The translations under genes were made by a program, and so were the position numbers. From assembly GCA_902785105.1 (NCBI GenBank), contig CACZXF010000005.1, forward strand, positions 1,121-57,887: 56,767 nucleotides of DNA, given 5' to 3'. Under the pieces are notes generated by a model, which was not told the DNA's origin, did not search any database, and saw nothing but the letters and a program-made list of their open reading frames with translations. Source of the stretch: an uncultured Eubacteriales bacterium (GTDB lineage: Bacteria; Bacillota; Clostridia; Christensenellales; Aristaeellaceae). Every line of letters starts with the position of its first letter. Within the stretch, counting starts at the first letter, position 1. Shown piece after piece: positions 37,615-44,131 of this stretch.

Positions 37615-38649
37615 ATGCGCATATTTGACGGTTTCCAGCACGGCGTCAATCTGGGCGGCTGGCTTTCTCAATGCGACGCCACCACCGAGGATCACTTCAA
37701 CACCTTTATCACCGACGCGGACATCAAGTGGATTCACGGCATGGGGCTGGACCATGTGCGCCTGCCGGTGGACTACAACTGGATCGAGGACGAATCCGGA
37801 GCCCCCATCGAAGAGGGTCTGAAGCACATCGACGACTGTATCCGCTGGTGCGAGGATGTGGGCCTCAACCTTTTGCTGGACCTGCACAAGGCCTATGGGT
37901 ACACCTTTGACCCGCTGGATAAGGATGCGGACCGGGAGATCTTTTTCCACGACAAGGGGCTCCAGGAGCGCTTCATCGCCCTGTGGCGGCGGCTGGCTCA
38001 GCGCTACGGCAGCCACAGCGGCGTGGCCTTCGACCTGCTCAACGAGGTCATCTCTCCGGATGTGGTGGACGAATGGAACGACATCGTCGATCGGACCATC
38101 TCGGCCATCCGTGAAATCGCCCCGGACACCTGGATCGTCATCGGCGGCGTGCGCTACAACAATGTGCGGAGCGTGCCGCTGCTGGCCGCGCCTCACGATG
38201 AAAAGGTCGTTTACAACTTCCACTGCTATGAGCCGATGATATTTACCCATCAGAAGGCCTATTGGGTCGAGGGTATGCCCGCCGACCTGAACGTAGCTTA
38301 TCCCGACGACCTGAAGCATTACATCGAGCTGTCCGAGCGGCTTTCCTTCGATCTGGCAGGCGCCATCGCGGGGCAGCGGGTCCGCGTCATGGGGAAGCAG
38401 TTCTTCGAGGCGCTGTTTGTGCCGGCAATCGAAGCCGCCGAGAAGTACGACGTGCCGCTTTACTGCGGCGAGTATGGCGTCATCGACCGCGCGCCTGTGC
38501 AGGATACATTGCGCTGGCTCAAGGACATCACCGCCGTGTTCAACCGCCATGGCATTGGCCGCGCCCTTTGGAACTACAAGTGCAAGGATTTCGGCCTGAT
38601 CGACGCCCACTATGACGCGGTGCGGGACATGATGATCGGCATGATGTGA
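37615..38649 (+). CDS. GH5 glycosidase (intracellular cellulase-like)
   Basis: A 344-residue GH5 TIM-barrel enzyme. Family landmarks: HGVNLGGWLSQ at the N-terminus, HVRLPVDYNWIE, the acid/base Glu144 (FDLLNEV), HCYEP and the nucleophile Glu286 (LYCGEYGV). No signal peptide, so it should hydrolyse imported beta-glucan, cellodextrin or manno-oligosaccharides; GH5 covers many specificities and the sequence alone does not decide. AAGGAGG lies 9 nt before the ATG and a strong promoter precedes it. It is monocistronic and divergent from the secreted esterase gene. Confidence 0.92.
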   Translation: MRIFDGFQHGVNLGGWLSQCDATTEDHFNTFITDADIKWIHGMGLDHVRLPVDYNWIEDESGAPIEEGLKHIDDCIRWCEDVGLNLLLDLHKAYGYTFDPLDKDADREIFFHDKGLQERFIALWRRLAQRYGSHSGVAFDLLNEVISPDVVDEWNDIVDRTISAIREIAPDTWIVIGGVRYNNVRSVPLLAAPHDEKVVYNFHCYEPMIFTHQKAYWVEGMPADLNVAYPDDLKHYIELSERLSFDLAGAIAGQRVRVMGKQFFEALFVPAIEAAEKYDVPLYCGEYGVIDRAPVQDTLRWLKDITAVFNRHGIGRALWNYKCKDFGLIDAHYDAVRDMMIGMM

Positions 38650-38763
38650 GATTATTATGGACCCATGCAGAAGTAATCCATACATTACGCCCGTCTGGAT
38701 CCGCCAATGCCTCGTTGACAGAAGGTCCGCTCCCAGCGGTACAATGATTTTCTATGAAAAACT

Positions 38764-39174
38764 CTATTTCCCTTTGCATACGCAATAATGGCAGGTGGTA
38801 TTGGGATCATTCGACTTTGCGGGACATTCATAGACCATTCGCCCCTCATCCCGCATAACTGTGATGTGCAGCATATCAATCGGGTGCATGGGACGCTCCG
38901 CGATGAAGGTCAGATAGAGGCTGGCAGTGATTATCCACTGCCACGCCTCGGGCGCTTCCGGCAGATAGCGCCGAAGATAATCCTCTGTGACCTTGCGCAG
39001 GCCGATTGTTTTCGCCTCGTCAACCACCCCGGGGCCCCGCGCCTCCGTCTCCCGCAGCTCCAGCAGCACAGCGCGGTTGAAGGCGCTGACCTTCAGCCTG
39101 CCTTCCGCCAGCGCCTCCCACTGTTCATCCGTTATGCCGCCGCGCAGCTTCGCCAGCATCTCGGCTTTGTTCAT
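38764..39174 (-). CDS. Conserved hypothetical protein (UPF0305/DUF2115-like)
   Basis: A 136-residue protein with a C-terminal cysteine cluster (ECPAKSNDPNTTCHYCVCKGK), possibly a metal site. Together with the phrase HPIDMLHITVMRDEGRMVYECP this recalls the UPF0305/DUF2115 family, best known from methanogens; the function is unknown and my assignment is from memory. Its ATG overlaps the stop of the upstream 55-residue gene (ATGA), so it is translationally coupled. It is the last gene of a five-gene leftward operon. Confidence 0.6.
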   Translation of the reverse strand: MNKAEMLAKLRGGITDEQWEALAEGRLKVSAFNRAVLLELRETEARGPGVVDEAKTIGLRKVTEDYLRRYLPEAPEAWQWIITASLYLTFIAERPMHPIDMLHITVMRDEGRMVYECPAKSNDPNTTCHYCVCKGK

Positions 39175-39338
39175 AGTATCTCATACTGAAGCAGTTCATA
39201 CTTCAGCCTCGTGCCCTCGTCGATGGCCTCCGGCAGCAGGGCACGGGCTACGAGCAGCGGCTCCTCCTCCGCGTCCGTCCGATTCAGCCAGGCGTAATCG
39301 CCGTCGATCCTGGCAACGATGTAATACTTTGTTTCCAT
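39171..39338 (-). CDS. Small DUF3006-like protein
   Basis: A 55-residue protein read METKYYIVARIDGDYAWLNR, then TDAEEEPLLVARALLPEAID, ending EGTRLKYELLQYEIL. The pattern (short beta hairpin with GDYAxL, then LPEAIDEGxxL) matches DUF3006 proteins, which are small, acidic and of unknown function. AGAGGAG lies 5 nt before the ATG at 39338. It starts 11 nt after the yaaA stop and its own stop overlaps the next gene by 4 nt, so it is clearly part of the operon. Confidence 0.75.
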   Translation of the reverse strand: METKYYIVARIDGDYAWLNRTDAEEEPLLVARALLPEAIDEGTRLKYELLQYEIL

Positions 39339-39349
39339 AGAAACTCCTC

Positions 39350-40126
39350 TCAGAAATCCGACAGTCGGTGTTTGCCGGGAATCTCCTTCCTGAGGAATAT
39401 GTATTCCGCATCGGTGGAGCGCGCGTCGTCGAAGTGATAGCCGCTTCTGTCAAAGCCTTTGAGATGTTCCGGCTTTTTGGCTCCGATCTCGGCCATATAG
39501 CGCACCATTTCGCCCCTGGCCATCTTGGCATAGACGCCCTTCTGGACCACCTTATCGCCCTCCGGTTCGCCGAACACGCAGGTGATGAAGCGGTCGCCGG
39601 GGGCCAGGTACTTCTCCACACATCTGGAATACTCTTTGGAGGCCAGATTGACGATGATCCCGCTGTCATCCAGGACCTCCCGGTACAGGGCATCTCCCCA
39701 GAATTCATAGAGATCACGGCAGCCCTCCACCCTGGCCTTCGCCTGCATTTCCAGGCGGTACGGGACCACGCCGTCCATGGGCTTTAATACGCCATAGAAC
39801 CCAGATAAGATTCGCACATGCCGCTGGACATAGTCAAACTGGCCATCCTCGAACACAGACGGTGCCATACAGGTAAACTGAATGCCATCGTAGGCCAGGA
39901 TCGCGGGTGTAAGATTCTTTTTGAGATCCATTTCAGCAAAGCGCTCGGCATTCTCCCGGGCAATGACGTCGTTGCAGGCCCACAGCTTTTTCTGTTCAGC
40001 ATAGGACAGCCCTCTAATCCATTCCATCAATGCTTCAGTCTTTTGCAGAAATACCGGCAGCCCGCCACACACAAGCGAGTCGGTATCGACTCGCATCTTC
40101 TTTGCGGGGGAAATAATCACTCTCAT
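39350..40126 (-). CDS. yaaA: YaaA family peroxide-stress protein
   Basis: A 258-residue YaaA (DUF328) protein. In E. coli YaaA lowers free intracellular iron during H2O2 stress and binds DNA. The family signature is intact: MRVIISPAKKM at the start, LSYAEQKKLWACND, LAYDGIQFTCM, HVRILSGFYGVLKPMDGVVPYRLEM, and NLASKEYS. It follows the flavodoxin gene by 25 nt in one operon. The pairing of a flavodoxin with YaaA suggests a role in oxidative stress in an anaerobe (inference). Confidence 0.95.
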   Translation of the reverse strand: MRVIISPAKKMRVDTDSLVCGGLPVFLQKTEALMEWIRGLSYAEQKKLWACNDVIARENAERFAEMDLKKNLTPAILAYDGIQFTCMAPSVFEDGQFDYVQRHVRILSGFYGVLKPMDGVVPYRLEMQAKARVEGCRDLYEFWGDALYREVLDDSGIIVNLASKEYSRCVEKYLAPGDRFITCVFGEPEGDKVVQKGVYAKMARGEMVRYMAEIGAKKPEHLKGFDRSGYHFDDARSTDAEYIFLRKEIPGKHRLSDF

Positions 40127-40151
40127 TCCAAATACGCTCTCAGCTTCCCTG

Positions 40152-40652
40152 TTATTTTTGGCGTGGTGACATCAGTTTATCGCAAAACGCCCTGATCTTT
40201 GTATCATTATCTGCGTTCGGCTTGTCCTTCGGGTCGATCAGCACCAACTCCGCCTCAAGGTTGTCGATACCCAGGCACCCCTTTAGCTTTCCAAAGGCTT
40301 TCTCCGCCCCGGCGCCGCTCTGGCAGGCAAAAGCGGCGATGCGCTTGTCCCTGAGAGCCTTCTGATTTTCCCGCGCAAAGGTGCGCAGCGGCGGTGTCAC
40401 ATTGCCCGCCCAGACCGGGAACCCAAAGATGATGCGCCCGTATCGCTCAGGCTGGAAATCATAGGGCTGAAGCTCCGGCGCTTCCGCCATCATGGCGCTC
40501 TTGCCGCCCCAGAAGAACTTGCTGAAGCCGCTGCTTGGATAGGCTTTGACCGGCTCGATTCTGAGCAGGTCCGCTTCAAGGACAGCCGCCATTGCCTTTG
40601 CCGCGTATTCCGTGTTCCCTTCAAGAGAATAGTAGACAATCAAACTCTTCAT
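40152..40652 (-). CDS. Flavodoxin
   Basis: A 166-residue flavodoxin-fold protein. The FMN phosphate loop is at the N-terminus (YYSLEGNTEYAA) and the second loop is GFPVWAGNVTPPLRTF, as in menaquinone-independent or 'flavodoxin_4' type proteins. It is a cytoplasmic electron carrier or NAD(P)H-quinone-reductase-like protein. The gene begins 4 nt after the preceding small gene and is 25 nt before yaaA. Its partner reductase cannot be deduced. Confidence 0.88.
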   Translation of the reverse strand: MKSLIVYYSLEGNTEYAAKAMAAVLEADLLRIEPVKAYPSSGFSKFFWGGKSAMMAEAPELQPYDFQPERYGRIIFGFPVWAGNVTPPLRTFARENQKALRDKRIAAFACQSGAGAEKAFGKLKGCLGIDNLEAELVLIDPKDKPNADNDTKIRAFCDKLMSPRQK

Positions 40653-40656
40653 GTTT

Positions 40657-40980
40657 TCATCTCACTCCCATTAAAAAGGCCATCCTGTCCCGGAGGTCGT
40701 CGCTAAAACCCTCCAAATCCTTCAATGTAATCGCGCCGTCGGTAAGCAGTGACAGTATATTCATGTACATTTTCGATCGGCTCATCTCCGCAACGACGCC
40801 GACGCGCCTCTTGTCCTTGTTGACCCGCTTCTCCAGCGCCCAGAACTTGTCCGAAGCCAATCCCGGCGATGTGAGAAGGGCGATATACTCCCTGTCCAGC
40901 CGATCCATATAGGCTTCCTGCCAGCCGGGCAGCCTGCTCCTGAACAGCTTCCAATCAGCTTCATTGACCTTTGCTTCCAT
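40657..40980 (-). CDS. Conserved hypothetical protein (107 residues)
   Basis: A small, charged, probably helical protein: WKLFRSRLPGWQEAYMDRL, REYIALLTSPGLASDKFWAL, EKRVNKDKRRVGVV and SRSKMYMNILSLLTDGAI. Homologues of this type are frequent in Clostridia, often with the unsupported label 'multidrug transporter', but there is no membrane segment. Function unknown. It is the first gene of the operon leading to flavodoxin, yaaA and two small genes, with a consensus promoter about 50 nt upstream. Confidence 0.75.
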   Translation of the reverse strand: MEAKVNEADWKLFRSRLPGWQEAYMDRLDREYIALLTSPGLASDKFWALEKRVNKDKRRVGVVAEMSRSKMYMNILSLLTDGAITLKDLEGFSDDLRDRMAFLMGVR

Positions 40981-41031
40981 TCGTCCACCCTCTCCCCTAA
41001 ATATCCATTTCCTTCATTATATCATATGCCC

Positions 41032-41061
41032 ATTATAAACATCCGGGCCTGTCTGTGTCAA
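41032..41061 (-). promoter_or_regulatory. Promoter of the flavodoxin-yaaA operon
   Basis: On the minus strand a perfect TTGACA (41061-41056), 18 nt and a perfect TATAAT (41037-41032). A second TATAAT-like hexamer occurs 16 nt further downstream. Confidence 0.8.
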
Positions 41062-41107
41062 TGGGCACGATTGAGAAAACGGTTGGCTGGTACTGCCCAG
41101 AGTCCTC

Positions 41108-41256
41108 AATAAATTGGAAATTGTCGAGGTGTCAATCCAACCCTGTAGGGGCGCCGTTTCGGCGCCCGCCCCCTGCGAGACGGCACGTCCTACCCGGCGG
41201 GCGGCGAAACGCCGCCCCTACAGGAGAGCGTGAATCTCCCCGACAAATCCCTGTAT
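41108..41256. repeat. Repeat A ends enclosing core B
   Basis: TAAATTGGAAATTGTCGAGG (41110) and CCCCGACAAATCCCTGTATA (41238) bracket core B at 41142-41224, an inverted repeat opening CCTGTAGGGGCGCCGTTTCG and closing CGCCGCCCCTACAGG. It fills most of the gap between the flavodoxin operon and the Rrf2 gene. Confidence 0.8.
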
Positions 41257-41294
41257 ATTGACATGGTCAAATCTTTTTTACATGTTTTTCCTTC

Positions 41295-41323
41295 TTGTAA
41301 TCCCTATTCCCTTGTAGTATAAT
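41295..41323 (+). promoter_or_regulatory. Promoter of the Rrf2 gene
   Basis: TTGTAA (41295-41300), 17 nt and TATAAT (41318-41323), 28 nt before the ATG. The short leader would let an Rrf2 protein repress its own gene, a common arrangement for the family. Confidence 0.75.
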
Positions 41324-41351
41324 AGGTATATGAACACAGGGAGGTGCATGT

Positions 41352-41759
41352 ATGATTTCGACACGGGGACGGTATGCGCTTCGGGTGCTGGTGGATCTGG
41401 CGGAGCAGGACAGCGATGACTTTGTGCCGCTGAACGAGATCGCGACCCGTCAGGGCATATCCATCAAATATCTGGAGATCATATTAAAGACGCTGGTGCG
41501 CAACGGGCTTTTAAAGGGACATCGGGGCAAGGGCGGCGGCTATAAGCTCACCCGAAGGCCGGAGGAATACCGGGTCGGCGAGATATTGGAGCTGACCGAG
41601 GGGCCGCTGACCTCCGTGGCCTGCCTGACACCGGGAGCAGAGCCCTGTCCGAACCGCGAAAACTGCCGGACGCTGCCCATGTGGGAAAAGTTCGACACGA
41701 TGGTCCACGATTTCTTCTACAATATGACGATAAAGGATCTGTTATCGGAGGACAAATAA
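41352..41759 (+). CDS. Rrf2 family transcriptional regulator (IscR/CymR-like)
   Basis: A 135-residue winged-helix regulator. The N-terminus MISTRGRYALRVLVDLAEQ and the recognition region IATRQGISIKYLEIIL are typical of Rrf2 proteins, and the wing is GHRGKGGGYKL. Three cysteines, Cys91, Cys99 and Cys105 (ACLTPGAEPCPNRENC), lie where IscR binds its [2Fe-2S] cluster, with C-x7-C-x5-C spacing, so iron-sulfur or redox sensing is likely, rather than CymR-type cysteine sensing. No isc, suf or cysteine genes are adjacent. GGAGG lies 6-7 nt before the ATG. Confidence 0.92.
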   Translation: MISTRGRYALRVLVDLAEQDSDDFVPLNEIATRQGISIKYLEIILKTLVRNGLLKGHRGKGGGYKLTRRPEEYRVGEILELTEGPLTSVACLTPGAEPCPNRENCRTLPMWEKFDTMVHDFFYNMTIKDLLSEDK

Positions 41760-41808
41760 TACTCACTTTTCCACGGCAAAGTGGAAGTTGACAGGGAGAC
41801 AAACTATC

Positions 41809-41932
41809 CCTGTAGGGGCGCCGTTTCGGCGCCCGCCCCACCTGCGACACGGCATGTTTTGTCGGGCGGGCGGCGCAACGCCGCCCCTACAGGAGAGCGG
41901 GTAACTCCCCTACAAATCCCTGTTTATAGACC
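41809..41932. repeat. Core B with one clear A end
   Basis: Core B (41809-41893) is followed by CCCCTACAAATCCCTGTTTA (41907), the right A end. The left A end is degenerate. Second B copy within 600 nt. Confidence 0.75.
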
Positions 41933-41956
41933 ACAATTGCACACGATTGCCCTGAT

Positions 41957-42505
41957 TTATTCCATATGTTCCAATGCCAGCCCAAGGGCGTTGTCGCGGT
42001 TTTCGTCGATGTATCGCAGTATCTCCTCGAGGAGCATTTCCTCCGTCACGGGCTCGATGAAGGCGCAGTAGGCCCGGCCCTCGGCATCCTCGACAATGGT
42101 GCCCGTCCGGGCGATGTTCAGTTCCTTCATGATGTCGATGAGCTTCCCGCCGGTTTCCCGGTCAAGTATGGCCATGTCCATCAGCTTCAGCACGAAATCG
42201 TAGGCGTTCAGCGGCTTGTCGGGTTTGGTATAGGGGGCGCACTCGTAGTCGATCACCGTCTCCACCAGATCCGCGTGGGTGCGGGGCAGATGGTTCTCCA
42301 GGTGGTGGGGCTGGGTCTGTATGTGGAGCTGCTGGGCCTTTTGCTGATCCATGAACAGGTACATCACCATCTTGTCCATGTCGTGTATCCGGGCGCGCCG
42401 AAGGAGCTCCGCACGAAGCGTGGGGTCCTGTACATATTTTCGTGCGCAGTATTCAAAGGCCCTTCGGTGGCGATAGGTATAGGCCAGCCATTCCTTGTTG
42501 CGCAT
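41957..42505 (-). CDS. DUF5662-like protein of unknown function
   Basis: A 182-residue cytoplasmic protein. It begins MRNKEWLAYTYRHRRAFEYC and contains RIHDMDKMVMYLFMDQQKAQ and HHLENHLPRTHADL: a histidine-rich, HD-domain-like pattern (HD..K, then HH..) seen in DUF5662 proteins, suggesting a metal-dependent hydrolase fold without known substrate. The start ATG 42505 follows GGGAGG by 7 nt; the longer frame overlaps the response regulator gene. It is separated from that gene by a terminator, so it probably has its own expression. Confidence 0.6.
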   Translation of the reverse strand: MRNKEWLAYTYRHRRAFEYCARKYVQDPTLRAELLRRARIHDMDKMVMYLFMDQQKAQQLHIQTQPHHLENHLPRTHADLVETVIDYECAPYTKPDKPLNAYDFVLKLMDMAILDRETGGKLIDIMKELNIARTGTIVEDAEGRAYCAFIEPVTEEMLLEEILRYIDENRDNALGLALEHME

Positions 42506-42520
42506 AGCCTCGCCTCCCTG

Positions 42521-42551
42521 ATAAAACCAGAGCCGGGAATCCTCCCGGCTC
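42521..42551 (-). terminator. Terminator of the PhoB-type regulator gene
   Basis: A perfect 9-bp stem (42530-42538 with 42543-42551), 4-nt loop, then TGGTTTTAT on the minus strand, 12 nt after the stop. Confidence 0.7.
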
Positions 42552-42563
42552 AAATTATTTTGG

Positions 42564-43256
42564 TTATTTCGGCTCCACCATCTTGTACCCGACGCCGCGC
42601 ACGGTCTCGATGAGCTTCGCCTCGTCGCCCAGCTTGGCGCGGATGTGGCGGATGTGGACATCGACGGTGCGGGTCTCGCCGTAGAACTCATAGCCCCAGA
42701 TGCGGTCCAGCAGGAAGTCGCGGGTCAGCACCTTGCCCTTGTTCTCGGCCAGCAGCTTCAGAAGCTCGTACTCCTTCAGCGTCAGGGACAGCTTTTCGCC
42801 GTTGATGAACGCCTCGTAATTGGAGGAATCAATGGTCAGAGGACCGGCCTTCACCAGCCCGCCGGTGGGCGCGGCGGAGGCGGAGCGGCGCAGCAGCGCC
42901 TTCACACGTGCGGTGAGCTCCCGCACGGAGAAGGGCTTGGTGACATAGTCGTCCGCACCCAGTTCCAGGCCCAGTATCTTGTCCGTCTCGGAGTCCTTGG
43001 CGGTCAGCATGATCACCGGGATACCCGCGGTGAGGGGCGTGGCCTTCAGGCGCTTGCAGACCTCCATGCCGCTCAGGTCGGGCAGCATCAGGTCCAGCAG
43101 CACCAGCGCCGGGGTGGAGGCGGTGGCCAGGGCCAAGGCGTCGGTGCCGTTGGCCGCGGTGATGGTCGCGTAGCCCGCGGCTTCGAGGTTAAAGGTGAGC
43201 AGGTCCAGGATATGCTGCTCATCATCTACACAGAGAATAAGGGGTTTATCAGCCAT
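42564..43256 (-). CDS. OmpR/PhoB family response regulator
   Basis: A 230-residue two-domain regulator. The receiver has the acidic pair Asp11/Asp12 (CVDDEQ), phospho-acceptor Asp55 (LVLLDLMLPD), Thr85 in MLTAKD and Lys107 (DDYVTKPFS). The C-terminal winged helix carries LTLKEYELLKLLAENKGKV and the recognition part RTVDVHIRHIRAKLGD, close to PhoP/PhoB/RegX3 regulators. No histidine kinase gene is adjacent, so the partner is elsewhere. It begins 17 nt after the cinnamoyl-esterase gene, so both may be one transcript. Confidence 0.94.
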   Translation of the reverse strand: MADKPLILCVDDEQHILDLLTFNLEAAGYATITAANGTDALALATASTPALVLLDLMLPDLSGMEVCKRLKATPLTAGIPVIMLTAKDSETDKILGLELGADDYVTKPFSVRELTARVKALLRRSASAAPTGGLVKAGPLTIDSSNYEAFINGEKLSLTLKEYELLKLLAENKGKVLTRDFLLDRIWGYEFYGETRTVDVHIRHIRAKLGDEAKLIETVRGVGYKMVEPK

Positions 43257-43273
43257 AGTCGATTTCTCCTTCC

Positions 43274-44032
43274 TTATCTGCCGCCGTGGCGCGGCTCCAT
43301 CCAGTTCTTTACAGCGTCGACCACCTGGTCGAGATGATAGTCATAGCAATGGGTGTCTCCGGGAATCAGCACCAGATCGCAATTCCGATAGCGCTTCGCG
43401 GCGGCAATGCCCACCTCCACCGGCACGGCTTCGTCGGCATCACCGTGGACGATCAGCACAGGGCCGGGGTATTTGTCGATGGCAGCCTCAACGTCGATCA
43501 TCTGCGCCACCCGCAGATAGTTACCGCCCAGGGTGTAGCCCTCCTTGTACTCCAGCGCCTCCGGGAAGTGATCCGGGTCGAAGGGTATGCCCAGCAGCTC
43601 GCCCTTTCGCGCGTTCTCCGGGATCATCGCCGCCGGGGACAGCGGTATCAGGCCCTTGACGCGGTCCCGCTCCATCGCCGCCGCCAGCATCACCAGAAGC
43701 CCGCCCTGGGAGTGGCCGCAGAGGTACAGGTCGGTGACGAAGTCCAGTGTACGGGCGAAGTCAATCACCGTCAGAGCGTTGGTCAGCCATTTAAACAGGG
43801 TGTGATCGCGGAAATAGCCGTCGCTCTCGCCGTGACCGTACATGTCCACCCGCAGCGTGGCAAAGCCGACCTCGTTAAGCCCCTTGGAAACCGCGATGAT
43901 GTGCGGCTCCTCCTTGTAGCCCGAGAAACCGTGGATCACCACCACCAGCGGACAGCACTCCCCATTCGGCCTGTCCAGTATGGCGCTCAGTCGCAGACCG
44001 TCGCAGGAAATCCAGAATTGTCTCGTTTGCAT
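43274..44032 (-). CDS. Cinnamoyl/feruloyl esterase (Est1E-like)
   Basis: A 252-residue cytoplasmic alpha/beta-hydrolase very similar, as I remember it, to Est1E, the feruloyl esterase of Butyrivibrio proteoclasticus: shared phrases include YGHGESDG, DHTLFKWLTNAL, LPLSPAAMIPE-like LIPLSPAAMIPENAR, and HGDADEAVP. The triad would be Ser108 (CGHSQGG), Asp200 and His228 (GDTHCYDYH), offset by exactly three from Est1E Ser105/Asp197/His225. Such enzymes remove ferulate from arabinofuranosyl side chains of xylan. Lack of a signal peptide means it acts on imported feruloylated oligosaccharides, in line with the GH51, GH43 and GH120 genes here. The ATG at 44032 follows GGGGGAG. Confidence 0.88.
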   Translation of the reverse strand: MQTRQFWISCDGLRLSAILDRPNGECCPLVVVIHGFSGYKEEPHIIAVSKGLNEVGFATLRVDMYGHGESDGYFRDHTLFKWLTNALTVIDFARTLDFVTDLYLCGHSQGGLLVMLAAAMERDRVKGLIPLSPAAMIPENARKGELLGIPFDPDHFPEALEYKEGYTLGGNYLRVAQMIDVEAAIDKYPGPVLIVHGDADEAVPVEVGIAAAKRYRNCDLVLIPGDTHCYDYHLDQVVDAVKNWMEPRHGGR

Positions 44033-44131
44033 GGGCGCTCCCCCATTTCGATATTTACATTATATCACAAATGCCCCACGCCTTGTATGGCGAATCTGTG
44101 TCTTTTGGCAAATTTATTTAACGATTGACGA

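Noticed and set aside
28754-41932. CRISPR array from the repeated GC-rich units
   Set aside because: The units are dispersed, palindromic and tens of kb apart, without regular spacers or cas genes.
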